This document shows, piece by piece, positions 50,571 through 59,911 of a DNA stretch of 64,000 nucleotides. The position numbers were made by a program, and so were the translations under genes. Source of the DNA: Timema cristinae (lineage: Eukaryota > Arthropoda > Insecta > Phasmatodea > Timematidae); NCBI GenBank assembly GCA_039000515.1, contig JBCFYV010000012.1, forward strand, positions 12,648,905-12,712,904. Direction: 5' to 3'. Under the pieces are notes generated by a model. It had not been told where the DNA came from, searched no databases, and worked only from the letters and a program-made list of their open reading frames with translations. Position 1 is the first letter of the stretch. Every line of letters begins with the position of its first letter.

Positions 50571-51399
50571 GGTCATTGGCGGGGGGGGGATGAGCAGTCG
50601 GTCATGGCTCCCAACTTCCTTCTAAACCCAAATTGAATAGGCAGCGGCTCCTTTGTCCCGAGTTGGTAGCACCAAGCCCGGTCACTGGCCGAAAGCTAAG
50701 GGGGTCCACTGTCCCCTTGTCTCGATGCGGCACCCCAGGGTTGTGCACCTCGGCTACTCTCCATGCAACGTATGGCGCTCCATTCGACTAGTCCCAGACC
50801 TTGGCATCTCTGGGTCGTGAACTTCGGCAACTGGTAGGACGTCGATCTCCACCGGCAGCAAAGAAAAAGGTGGGGGGGGGGAGAGGGGAGTCCTGAGAGC
50901 TGTGCATAAAAAAAAGGATCAATGTTTGTGCAGAAGATTTTATAAACAAATCCGTAATCGTAGGCACCGGATCACAATAGTCCCACTTGGATTGCTCCAT
51001 CACCATCTCGCTCTTATACGAGGGTGTAAAATTAAAAGAAATCACTAGTTCTTGCTGCTGGAAAAATAAACTTTACTCTTGATCTCTTGACACTCACAAA
51101 TGCTTATATGTTAAACACCATACCCAAGGGTATATTAACCTGTCACTTTGATGTCTTAGATTCGCTTTGCACCTTTTTATATATTATATATATATATAGC
51201 GTTCACCATGGGCACGTGTATCATAGTCACAGAAGGTGTCATATTTATGCTCGGGCCCGAGCTTAGTATGAGAGCATATAATAGTTACAAAAGTCATGGC
51301 GTCAATACCAATCATTTACACTCTAAACCTAAATTACTTACACTAGCTTAAACTAAATACCTAATCATCCTTCGTGACTCTTGGGCTCGCCGGCTTCAC
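50571..51399 (-). other. Gypsy region between pol and the 3' LTR
   Basis: About 830 bases with a (TA)n tract at 51,178-51,200, several C-runs and G-runs, and one 85-residue minus-strand frame (50,788-51,045) without recognisable signal peptide, membrane segment or homology. No evidence for an envelope gene. Confidence 0.5.
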
Positions 51400-52430
51400 G
51401 TGACTGACATGGGCGCGTCTATTAACCAATTCGTCGGAGAACAGTTTGAGGAGGACCGTGACTTTGGGGTCAAGAACTTCTCCACCCTCCATGGCCCACT
51501 CCACCTTGGGCACAATTGGCAGACCCTTTTATCAATCGCCGAGCTCAAGGGAAACTCACGACAGAACACGTGATCACCAACCTCAAAGGAATAGGGACCC
51601 TACCCATGTCATATCTTTTAGCTACCCTTTTCTGAGCCCTCCTGAGGTGAACCAAAGCGTCCCTACACCTATCTTCATAGGGGACCGCATCATCTTCCGC
51701 AAGCAAAGGGCCTACGTCCCATATGGCCAGAAGTGGTGATTTAACTCCCTACCTAAAAACACAGAGGCCGGAGAACATCCTATGGATTCGTGGAAGGCAG
51801 AGTTAAACGCTACACTAAGAAGATCAATGTCCTGATCCCATCGATGCTGAGCCTGGTTATGAAAAATAGTAAGCGCCACACCAGATTTCTATTAAAGCGC
51901 TCTACATGATTAGGGCCAGGGTGATAGGGGCTGGTGGTAACGTGCCTTATGCCCCAGCCGAAACACATATCATTAAATGCGGCTGACCTAAAGCAGGGGC
52001 CATTATCACTTACAATGACTCGTGGCGCCCCAAACAAGGGCCAGACGCGCCTACACAGAGCGTTCACAGTGGTCGTCGCTTTCATGTTACGCAAGGGAAT
52101 AAGAATTGAAATTTAGAAAAGGCGTCAACAAGAACAAGTATACAAGTATTCCCCAAGGTCGTACGGGTAATGGGCCCTACATAATCAGCGAAGACTTTAT
52201 CCCAGGGGCGTTGGGCAACATCGGCCGAATGAACCCAACTTTGGAATTCAGGGCGGGTTTAGCCCTTAGGCAATCCTCACAGCGGCTAACCCATTCCCTG
52301 ACGTCGCTGTACAACCGGGCCAAAAAAATTCACGGGACACCTTCTTTACAGTTTTCAACACACCCAAATGCCCACCTAGCAGAGAATTATGAAAGTAACG
52401 CAGCAACAAGGGTCGCAAGGAGATCGGCAA
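51400..52430 (-). pseudogene. Gypsy pol: integrase
   Basis: The clearest frame (51,810-52,094) holds VIVSDNGPCFRS (second catalytic Asp) and a HVERFNRNL segment with the catalytic Glu, the usual D,35,E arrangement. Upstream, around 52,270-52,400 on the minus strand, a worn HHCC zinc-finger region is readable in shifted frames (HLGVLKT and, later, paired Cys). Downstream, about 51,450-51,730, a C-terminal segment with GDH and RRAQKRVAKRYD-like text resembles the GPY/F-type end of Gypsy integrases. The enzyme would insert the cDNA into chromosomal DNA. Several frameshifts; nonfunctional as read. Confidence 0.8.
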
Positions 52431-52441
52431 CTACCACTTTT

Positions 52442-53150
52442 CTACTTTCCCTTAGCATTATCTACTACAAGAAGGCCCCCAAACATCGAGTATTTGCCCC
52501 ATATTCTCTCCCTTCTGGAGTCTCTCCATAATATTGACACACCAGGGTCATGACTTTGATGGTCTTGAATAGCAACAAAAGATTCAGGGATGGACCTAAT
52601 TACCAAGGACTCAGGGTCACAGCCCTCCCTCACGATAGGATCAAGGTCCTCAGCCATACGAGACAAGGCGTCGGCCGCAGCGTTAAGCTTCCCCGAAAAA
52701 ATGGTGGGTTGAAAATTTAAACCTGGATAACCTCCATACCCACCTACCAACTTTGCCCAATTGTTTGGGATGATTCCACATCCATGCGAGAGCTTGGTTG
52801 TCGGTGTAAAGCTCAAACTCTCGCTGTTCTAAATAATCCGCGAAACGCTCCACGCCTGTGACGCAGGCAAGACATTCTTTTTCGTAGGCACTGTACTTCC
52901 TCTCTGCCTCCGAGAGAGTGCGGCTGGCGAAACGCTACCGGCCTGACACCTCGGCACACCTCTGGGAGAGTACAGCACCCAGCGCCACAGAGGACGCATC
53001 GACATGGAGGAGGAAGGGTTACGAAAAATCGGGCATGCGCAAAACCTAGGGGAGATGAGCCTTTTCTTCAACAGGTCAAATGCGTGAGCTTGCTTGGCAC
53101 CCCAGCAAAACACAACCCTTTTCTTTTCAAAGAATTCAGGGGCGCGGCAA
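52442..53150 (-). pseudogene. Gypsy pol: RNase H and connection region
   Basis: Minus-strand fragments in two or three frames: a KQAHAFDLLKKRLISP segment (53,050-53,110), a region matching LSEAE.KYSAYEKECLA in broken form (about 52,870-52,930), a TDNQALAW-like segment near 52,790, and FSGKLNAAADALSRMAEDL (about 52,640-52,700). These are the hallmark blocks of Gypsy RNase H, which degrades the RNA strand of the hybrid during reverse transcription. Frameshifts separate the blocks. Confidence 0.75.
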
Positions 53151-53964
53151 TTTCAGAAAAGGAGGGGATGAATCTCGCGTAGTACGCGCACAAACCCTAC
53201 AAACCTCATGACACCTTTCAAATTCTTGGGAGGGGGGTAATCAATAATAGGGCGAACGCGCTCAGGGTCGATAAGTAAGTTCCCCGAGGATATAACATAA
53301 CCAAGATATTTGATTGAAGATTTAGCCCAGGTACTTTATCAGGATGACTGTCAAACCTACACGGCGAAGACGAGATAACACTTCCTCTAAATGACCTATA
53401 TGTTCGTCAAAAGAGTCATGTAGACACAAATGTCATCTAAATAATTAAAAACATACTTATATTTAATATCAGATAACACTGGTCCAAAACACGACTTAAC
53501 GCTTGCCCACCCACACTACAACCAGGGGGACACGATTGAACTCATACAGCCCCAAGGGGTGACGAAAGCCGTGAACTTCTTAGATGACTCAACTAGGGCA
53601 CACTGCAAAAAAACTGGCGTTCAGGTCTATTAAGCTAAATATCTTGGCCCTACCTAGATGTTGGAAAGCAGATTCAATACTGGGGATAGGGTTTGGGATC
53701 GAACCGTATTTTCTTGTTAATCTTGCGAAAGTCCACAATGAGCCTATACCTTCGTCTTTCTTGGGAATTATAAATGCGGGGCTGGCGTACGGCGAATGGG
53801 AGGGGCGGAATAACTCCCTTAGCTTCAAGATCTTCAATCAGCTCCCGAAAGATCTTCATTTTAGGTGGGGCGCACGAGTACGGACCGGACCTAACCGGGA
53901 CATTATCCTGAACAACTATTTCATAAGGGAGTACATCACATTTACCCAATCGGGTGGTAATCAC
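53151..53964 (-). pseudogene. Gypsy pol: reverse transcriptase
   Basis: Starts in the 53,674-53,964 frame (motif VPVRSGPYSCAPPKMKIF and RLIVDFRKINKK), then continues in another frame (SPYASPAFIIPKKDEG; KIFSLIDLN, with the first catalytic Asp, at 53,589-53,837). The catalytic YLDD box is at 53,432-53,443 (read on the minus strand), followed by a thumb-like stretch with KYLGYVIS. Block order and spacing are those of Gypsy enzymes. At least three frameshifts or stops interrupt it. Confidence 0.85.
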
Positions 53965-54297
53965 GTCAGAATATCGGGAAATTAACCCTTAATCGCATCA
54001 TCACAGGACTTTACAAGATTGGACGCCACACACAGTAGCAGAACGACATAACTCAATATGGGCTTTAGGGGAAAATCCAAAGGTTAATACTCTTTGCCCA
54101 GAATTAATCACAGCACCCGTTTCCACAGAAAATCGTTCCCTAGTATAATGTCATAAGGGAGGGACGGGATGCAATATAGATTTCTCTTCCACGAAAATCC
54201 CCGATTTTAATGGGTAAACTAACTCTTCCTGGGTAATAATAAACTCCCATTGCCAACAATAAATGGTTTGGATTCTACTTTCTTAATGACGTATTGT

Positions 54298-54552
54298 TTA
54301 AGACCCATTTAACTTCTTCAGGAAGTCGCTGTTTACAAAGGACCCCCTGGAACCTGTGTCCAGCAACGCAAACCCGGGATTAGACCCGATAATAACTTTA
54401 ACCACAGGGGGAAGGGGGTCACTACGTTTCCTACATTTACGCGCGGCCGGCCCCTTCTCAAAACCACGCGTCACACGTTTCCCGACCCGGGAGTCGCGTT
54501 GAAAATGCCCCAATTGGTGGCAACGAAAGCACCTAACGTGTGACAAGTCCAC
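54298..54552 (-). pseudogene. Gypsy: zinc knuckle and aspartic protease
   Basis: One 84-residue frame. Residues 8-21 (CFRCHQLGHFQRDS) form a CX2CX4HX4 zinc knuckle whose last Cys is replaced by Ser. A basic linker follows, then FALLDTGSRGSFVN with the DTG active-site motif of retroviral-type proteases. The knuckle normally binds the element's RNA and the protease cuts the gag-pol polyprotein. The Cys-to-Ser change is a single base and could be decay or an error. Confidence 0.8.
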
Positions 54553-55542
54553 CGTCTTCCTGACCTATCGTTCCTAACGGCCTCCCCTGGGTATGGAAGC
54601 TACCCGGTTGCAGGGGGGGGGGATACGTCGAGGTAAATCGTTTACAATTGGTGGGGGGTGGGCCTCCAATACTCTTTTTCAGCAGTAAGGATCCTTCTAT
54701 GTTAGAAGCTAACGCATATAAGTCTGACAACAAGGTTGGCTTGTGTGAAAACACACAAATGCCTTCTAGTCAGTGGGACACATTCTCCAAGATGATCTCC
54801 ACGACTTCTCCTTCAGTAAGATTGAGATCCAAATCTCTGTGGCTTCCGAGACAGCTAATATAAAAACCCTAAATGGTCCTGAGGATTTGAAAACGTCGTA
54901 CGTGTTGCCACACAGCCTCTCTTTCTCCCTCCTGGAGACTAAGGACTCCAAAATACGAAACTCTTGCAATCCTCCAGCTAAGACCTAATTGTACATAATC
55001 GGAAATTAAATGAGCTAGGAAACCCGTGGCTTTCCCCATACAAAGGATCAAAAACTCTGTATCTCCCACAAGCCTAAGTTTTGAGACCCTGTTTGTTCTA
55101 ATAAAAACTTAAACAATACGTTAGGAGATTGACCGTCGCAAACAGGTAATAATTTAAGGCTATTTACCGGCAATTACTAAGTGTTTTAGAGGGGGTTAGT
55201 AATAGAATGACTCCTAACAGGATCAATGGGGGGGCTAGTGTGCTCTCCCGCCCCTTCCAACTCTACATTGTTCAACTTGGGCAAATCACTATCCTTAGGG
55301 AAGGTTGGCTAACTGCATGGCTAATGGCTACAGTATCAGAGGCGTCCGACTTACAGAAATTATCCGAAAGCAAGGACCGCAGCACTCCACGCTCGCGTCG
55401 GGGGGAACGGGATGTTTTCTTCCTCGAGCTCATGGCGTAGGTCTGCAGAATTGAGTCTGTAGATGTCGGACTTGGTGTTGACTAGGCTCCCAGGTGCGTA
55501 GGCCATGGCGGACGGTTGGGTCATGAAACAAAGGTCAAACAA
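54553..55542 (-). pseudogene. Gypsy gag-like region
   Basis: The first frame after the primer site begins near 55,542 (or at an internal Met in MAYAPGSLVNTK) and is interrupted around 55,360. Further pieces follow at 54,869-55,069, 54,766-54,969 and 54,533-54,754 in alternating frames. The text is compatible with a capsid-like protein of perhaps 300 residues leading into the zinc knuckle, but I do not recognise individual capsid motifs. Assignment rests on position between the primer site and the protease. Confidence 0.6.
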
Positions 55543-55578
55543 GCAATATCAAGTTGAACACACCCCTGCACGCACTTT

Positions 55579-55595
55579 AGCAGAGTGGCGCAGTG
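55579..55595 (-). promoter_or_regulatory. Primer-binding site matching the 5' end of tRNA-iMet
   Basis: The + strand reads AGCAGAGTGGCGCAGTG, identical to nucleotides 1-17 of animal initiator tRNA-Met as I know it. It lies three bases (TTT) from the LTR end (TG at 55,599). The element is on the minus strand, so its RNA would be complementary to the tRNA's 5' end rather than the usual 3' CCA end. A 3' hydroxyl next to the LTR would require a 5' tRNA fragment as primer. Confidence 0.65.
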
Positions 55596-55598
55596 TTT

Positions 55599-57406
55599 TG
55601 AACCAAATTAGGATCTACCATCCAAAAGAGAGGGTTCAAACACTTAATAAGGAAATTTTAAGAAAAAACACAAATAACAATCGATAGAGTGGGCTGGGTG
55701 AGTGGAGCTTGTTATACCCGCTGGGTAAGCTAGATAACACCAGCACACGCAATTAGAGATAGAAGAGGGGAAGTTCTCACGGTCGCCTCAAAGGTCGATC
55801 AACACAGCCCAGACGTCATACCATATTAGTGATTACCCCACATGAACTACTTAACTTAAAATACCGAAGGATGATACTTATAAAGAGGAACGAATATCAC
55901 CATCAAGAATAATTTATTATAACTTCTCAAAAAAGAGAACAAAAATAGATATAAATACATAAACAATCATCAAGTATGTAACGTCTTTACAACCTTATTC
56001 AATGGCCTCATACCATGAGCGCCAAATTTGAAAGCAAACATCTACGCTTATCAGGAAAGCTCCAATTGGCGTGAAAGCAACAAATAAAACTCAGCCTAAC
56101 CTCGTACAGTTCAATAAGACAATTACCAAAATATAACCTATAAACATTATTATTAATACCCCATCAGTCCCAAAAAGGGGAAGGGGGTATATGATTAAAA
56201 CTAACTGACGTATTACCAGATGTTGGTGTTGGATTGACCCATGCATTAGATTGGCCAACACCTCTCGTTTACAACCACAACTTCCTTTTACCTATGGTGC
56301 GCTGATGGCGGCAGGTAATTCATGTTCAAAGGTGAACATCAAAAACAACCCAACAAGAACTATCCTAATACAATTAAAAATTAGCTTAATGAAACACCTT
56401 ACGAGGTTTATATTTAAAGTTCATAGACAAGGTAAAATTATGAATGACATAATTTATAAGTTCAGCACCTAACTTATTAACCTTTGAAAATAATTAACAA
56501 AAGCAGGTTTTTTATAGATTACGCTCAAATATTAAGTGCACAAAAAGTAACATCATAAATAGTATACATAACATAATATGATCCCAGCAACCTTTACGCA
56601 ATTTAATTTATTATGCCCGAAGTTTTACGTTCAATCATAATAGATCTAAAACTTAACTGTGAACTTTGCCTTGTCATTTAAACCAACACAAATGCCCAAA
56701 CGAAGTAAAATCGTAACTTGTTTCACTAACATATTAAATCTTGAAAAGTCATAAAGTCCAATTACTATATGCATACTGCTAAGTGCAAAGTTTTAAGTTA
56801 TATGTAGGCAGATATTTGAAGACGCAACCTAATGCCAGTATGAAAGTTTTAAGTCCATTTATCATGGAAAGTCACGAAAACGCAAGTTTGAAAGATCAAG
56901 ACTATCCATTATGAAATAACAACAAAGTGCCTAAACGGAATTTTAGAAACGTTAAAGATTTCATCTAAACTGAATTTAGCTTACATCGTTAATTTTGAAG
57001 CGTTCGCCTGTTCAGGCGAATTCCAACGCCAGCCCAAGAGTGGCTCACATTCACATGGTTGGTCTTTTATATGCACAAACACGGCTTGCAGAACATAGTC
57101 AAGGGGGGGGACCAAAGAACGTAGACAGGGTGGAGAAGGTTCTAGGAGCCTCACGGATCTAGTAGAAGCCCGCTCGTAAACTTGGTGGAGTGTTACTTCT
57201 TTCTTCTTATGGTCTTTGGGCAAGCAGAAAACGGCGTGATGCATTCCAGTTGACGCGCCTCAGTCTTACCGGGAAGGTCTTGACGGCCAGGTGTGTGTTG
57301 ATAAGTGGCTCGCAGTGTTTACATGAGCATGGCCGCTGACGTCTTGTAGAATTGGGTAAGTTTACAATTCCTAGTATTGTAACTTTAGCTAGCGGCTAAT
57401 GTTACA
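55599..57406 (-). repeat. Gypsy 5' LTR (right LTR)
   Basis: 1,808 bases, TG...CA ends on either strand. In the element's orientation it begins TGTAACATTA followed by a loose inverted copy (AAGTTACA), like the relic at 13.4 kb. It is nearly identical to the 504 bases visible of the LTR at 63,497. Should contain the promoter and polyadenylation signal, but no TATA box is unambiguous among many AT-rich words. Confidence 0.85.
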
Positions 57407-57921
57407 CTGTGTAGTCTTTCAGGGAGCTAGTGATTACCTTGATTCCCTGCGTCATGCAGTGCAGTTTGTAATCGTCTTTCATATGGGTCTTTAACAGTTT
57501 GGTTATGTTGTTATATTCCGCTGTATTGGGAATAACTATAGGTGGAGTTTTAACCTTTTTTGCTGTTGTAGTATCATCATTGTGTGTGGCGTCTTCCGTC
57601 TCCTTAGCGGAGCTCTGATGGTCTGTTGTGTGATGTCCACTAGCTAGTGGATCGAATTTGTTTGTTACCTTGATGGTTTTGGAGACCGGGAGGTCCACTC
57701 CTGGCTTGGCCCGGTATTTGCGTTTTAGCGTTGAGACTGGTTCGAAGTTTAATAGTGGTTTGTGCTGGTTCCCTTTTGTGTCCTTTAAGTTTCCAGCGTG
57801 TTGGGAGTCTGTGGTAATTACGTCCGTGATCTGTGGTTCCATGTTCTGGTCCTGGGACTCCTCGGACATGGAGTCGTCGTCCTCCTCCTCGGTAACTTCT
57901 TACGTCAGATTCTGAAGACAT
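57403..57921 (-). pseudogene. LINE ORF1, N-terminal part, copy B
   Basis: Gag-like ORF1 of the Jockey-type LINE, cut by the Gypsy insertion. The main frame (57,402-57,869) gives an acidic, Ser/Thr-rich N-terminal domain, a basic patch, then PPIVIPNTAEYNNITKLL, which is the typical lead-in to the PRE_C2HC domain of Jockey gag proteins. A first Met in a different frame at 57,921 precedes a frameshift at about 57,890, so the natural start is probably 57,921. The C-terminal half of the same protein is seen in copy C at 62,588-63,492. ORF1 proteins bind the element's RNA and help to form the retrotransposition particle. Confidence 0.8.
57407..57410. repeat. Target-site duplication of the Gypsy insertion
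   Basis: CTGT on the + strand, followed by the rest of LINE ORF1. Its partner is clear at 63,493-63,496 at the same insertion site in copy C and corrupted near 48,826 in copy B. Removing element plus one duplicate restores an open LINE frame across the site. Confidence 0.8.
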
Positions 57922-58516
57922 TTTTCACTTTTTGGTGGATATGTTTTCACTCTCGCGCGATTATGGTCCCGACCAGCCGGCTAACCGACACTAGCCTTCG
58001 CCGAACACGCAAAAAAAAAAGTTTTAGTGTATTTGGCCCTGAAATGGGCCGAAAGATTTCTCGCTAAATTTCACTCAAGTTTGTGAATATTCAAACGGTT
58101 TTTTAAATCACTAGCGGGTTAAAAACCCCGTTGCACCGGGCAGGAAACACATCCCAAAGCCTTAAAAAGGCCCCCGATAGGCTTAGATCGCAGCTCGATG
58201 ACACCAAGAGTGAAGTCAACCTTCCCAACTCAAGTGATAATCGAGTGTCCCAGTCTAGCTTTTTCAGGCGAAGTCAACCTTCTAGCCTTCCAAAGTGTGT
58301 GAATGTCTTTTTCCGGCGAAGTCAACCTTCTAGCCTTCCAAAGTGTGTGAAAGTCTTTTTCCGGCGAAGTCAACCTTCTAGCCTTCCAAAGTGTGTGAAT
58401 GTCTTTTTTCCGGCGAAGTCAACCTTCTAGCCTTCCAAAGTCGTCCGTCCGTAAAAAGTATTCGTCTCGTCCGTCTCGTCTCGTCTCGATATATGTCGTC
58501 TGAAAAAAAGTCGTGC
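57922..58516 (-). promoter_or_regulatory. LINE 5' untranslated region
   Basis: 595 bases from the 5' end of the LINE (58,516, directly after the target duplication) to the ORF1 start. It includes a (CGTCT)n-like stretch (58,465-58,490), the 48-bp monomer array (58,260-58,440) and a G+C-rich zone. Jockey-clade elements carry internal promoters in this region; the promoter role here is inference. No TATA motif is evident. Confidence 0.65.
58260..58440 (-). repeat. 48-bp tandem monomers in the LINE 5' UTR
   Basis: Units start at about 58,260, 58,308, 58,356 and 58,404, the last truncated (about 3.8 copies). Each contains GGCGAAGTCAACCTTCTAGC on the + strand; the units differ by one or two bases. 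A further degenerate unit (GTGAAGTCAACCTTCCCAAC) lies at 58,210. Because 48 is a multiple of three, the array gives a fortuitous + strand frame of 16-residue repeats; this is not taken as a protein. Confidence 0.85.
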
Positions 58517-58690
58517 GGGTTCAATTTAAAAAATAAGAAAGACATTTTATATCCAAACCTTCCGTCGGCTATGCGTCCTGTACCTCATGGCCCAGGAATA
58601 CCCATACCTACATCTCTAGATAAACTAGAGGAGATTTCCGATGACTCTTATAGATTTTTGGGTGCTGATTTCAGTAAAAATAGTTAAAAA
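58517..58690 (+). pseudogene. Zinc-ribbon-like protein, continuation after LINE insertion
   Basis: The part of the host gene downstream of the LINE in copy B. It begins with the 12-base target duplication GGGTTCAATTTA (58,517-58,528) and continues KNKKDILYPNLPSAMRPVPH and PGIPIPTSLDKLEEISDDS, text typical of the segment that follows the Cys-rich domain in this family. Homology appears to end near 58,638; the last residues before the stop at about 58,687 come from sequence that is also the upstream flank of copies A and C, so the protein is truncated by a rearrangement. Not functional. Confidence 0.75.
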
Positions 58691-59210
58691 ATTCTATCAC
58701 GTAACAGTTTTTTACAAACTCAAATTTTAGATTTTAATATACAGCCCTTATTGTGTATTAAGCTACTAAGTAAAAAATTTCATATCTTAAAAAAATATTT
58801 TTTTAGCCTTTATCTGATCAAGGTATATTATAATAAAGAGATTTCAAATATAGAGAGGAAGGAGGGATGGAAGGGGGGGTTATTTGGGAACAATGAGTGG
58901 CAGTGCCAGGAGTCATAAAGAGAAATTTAGAAACATGTTTACTGAGTTTCTTAAGACAGTGATTAAGATAACGTGATGATTCACTTCATTTGGTTTTCCC
59001 CTCTTCATATTAAGACTAAGGGATAAAAGTAATGATTCACTTTCTTTTTGTTTTCCCCTTCCCACATTCTTTCATTTCATTTCTTTGAATGTTTGCTCAG
59101 TTTCAACTTGATGACAAGTTGCCACATACAGTGTAAAATCACTGCTCGAGTTTTTTTCCATCAGCTGTTGAGTTTTATTTTTGGTTTTAATCTGATTTTA
59201 AGTGTGCTAA
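58638..59210 (+). other. Upstream region of the gene fragment, copy C
   Basis: Nearly identical to 37,905-38,462 and present in noisy form at 44,310-44,832. Includes an A+T-rich first part and TTTCATTT-type pyrimidine tracts before the ATG. May be the 5' flank or untranslated leader of the pseudogene; no promoter element is certain. Confidence 0.5.
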
Positions 59211-59527
59211 ATGGCTTCAAGGGTTGTATTAATTCAGATATCAGTTTTTGTTACATTTGTGGGGACTTTGTAGTAAAGAAACAACAAAGAAACACTACAG
59301 ATTTTGTTGAAAAAGTGTACTATGCATATTTCGGTGTGAAACTTTGTGACCAGGATAAGTCGTGGGCCCCACATAAAGTGTGCTCTATATGTGTAGAAGA
59401 ACTCAGACAGTGGTCAAAAGGTAAGAAACAATCATTTCGTTTTGGGGTCCCAATGATCTGGAGGGAACCCCAAAATCACAGTGATGACTGATACTTTTGT
59501 TCGTGTAACGTTAAGGGGTTCAATTTA
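59211..59527 (+). pseudogene. Zinc-ribbon-like protein, N-terminal fragment, copy C
   Basis: Best-preserved copy. ATG at 59,211, a one-base frameshift by about 59,230, then an open frame to 59,488. It encodes a Cys-rich domain: FCYICGD (CX2C), a YFGVKLCDQDKSWAPHKVC block, CSICVEELRQW (CX2C), then VPMIWREPQNHSDD. The expected next residue is the first Cys of a third CX2C pair, but the codon is TGA (59,489-59,491), followed in frame by YFCSC. The frame then meets the LINE at the target sequence GGGTTCAATTTA (59,516-59,527). I recall this pattern as the N-terminus of an uncharacterised, often multicopy protein family of arthropods, cnidarians and some vertebrates; function unknown to me. Triple disruption (frameshift, stop, LINE) makes it a pseudogene. 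Confidence 0.75.
59516..59527. repeat. 12-bp target-site duplication of the LINE
   Basis: GGGTTCAATTTA beside the LINE 3' end; the same 12 bases sit beside the LINE 5' end at 58,517-58,528 and again at 38,765-38,776 and 45,122-45,133. Removing the LINE and one duplicate leaves the gene's reading frame continuous. Confidence 0.85.
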
Positions 59528-59911
59528 ATAGCTCTCTTGTTTGCCTGACTACCAGCTCTGAGTGTCAGAAGCGACCCTCAGAGAAGGTAGGTGGCTTGTT
59601 AATACCTAAGAGTACCGATCTGTAGGCACAGACCATGACCTCTTTTTGTGAAAGTATTTATTGATAGTGTGAAGCAAATGGAGTGGGGGGTAGGGAGTTG
59701 TGAATTAGAGAGCGTGTTGTGTTGATAAGTATCTATATAGAGCCCTAGTACACTGTGATGGAGAACACAAGCGTAGTCAGGCCCTATGTGTAGGATTGTG
59801 TATGTAAGTTCTAGAAGGGCTGTAAAAGAATGTGAACAAGATTAATGTATGCACTGAATGAAGGATGAATAAGTGATTGTGAATTTGTGAAGATGATCTT
59901 TGGGTGGGGTT
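59528..59911 (-). other. LINE 3' untranslated region
   Basis: Between the ORF2 stop (59,912) and the target duplication. An AATAAA signal (+ strand TTTATT near 59,656) is followed within 15 bases by CACAAAAAG. Roughly 120 further bases lie between that point and the element's end, so polyadenylation may normally occur further downstream. Confidence 0.6.

Larger units (their letters stand above)
48829..57406 (-). mobile_element. Gypsy-type LTR retrotransposon inserted in LINE ORF1
   Basis: An 8.6-kb element on the minus strand: 5' LTR 55,599-57,406, primer site 55,579-55,595, gag and pol 55,542 to about 51,400 in the order gag, protease, reverse transcriptase, RNase H, integrase (the Gypsy order), polypurine tract 50,558-50,570, 3' LTR 48,829-50,557. 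It lies inside LINE ORF1 with a 4-base duplication, CTGT on the + strand, at 57,407-57,410; the left copy is corrupted here but clean at the identical insertion in copy C (63,493-63,496). Both LTRs begin TG and end CA. No env-like frame was recognised. Coding frames are broken many times, so this copy is not functional as sequenced; part of that may be sequencing error. Confidence 0.9.

Noticed and set aside
50788..51045. Envelope-like gene of the Gypsy element
   Set aside because: The frame is short, with no signal peptide, transmembrane segment or cleavage motif; it sits in the usual env position but nothing else supports it.
51446..52531. + strand frames across the Gypsy integrase region (51,446-51,739, 52,106-52,531)
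   Set aside because: Antisense to clearly recognisable integrase text on the minus strand.
57640..57921. 93-residue minus-strand frame starting MSSESDV
   Set aside because: After the first few residues it is an out-of-frame reading of LINE ORF1; only its start codon is probably real.
58131..58430. 99-residue + strand open frame with 16-residue repeats
   Set aside because: It is the translation of the 48-bp LINE 5' UTR monomers, open only because 48 is divisible by three; it lies antisense to the LINE.
58260..58440. CRISPR-like array
   Set aside because: The units are contiguous with no variable spacers and sit in a eukaryotic LINE 5' UTR.
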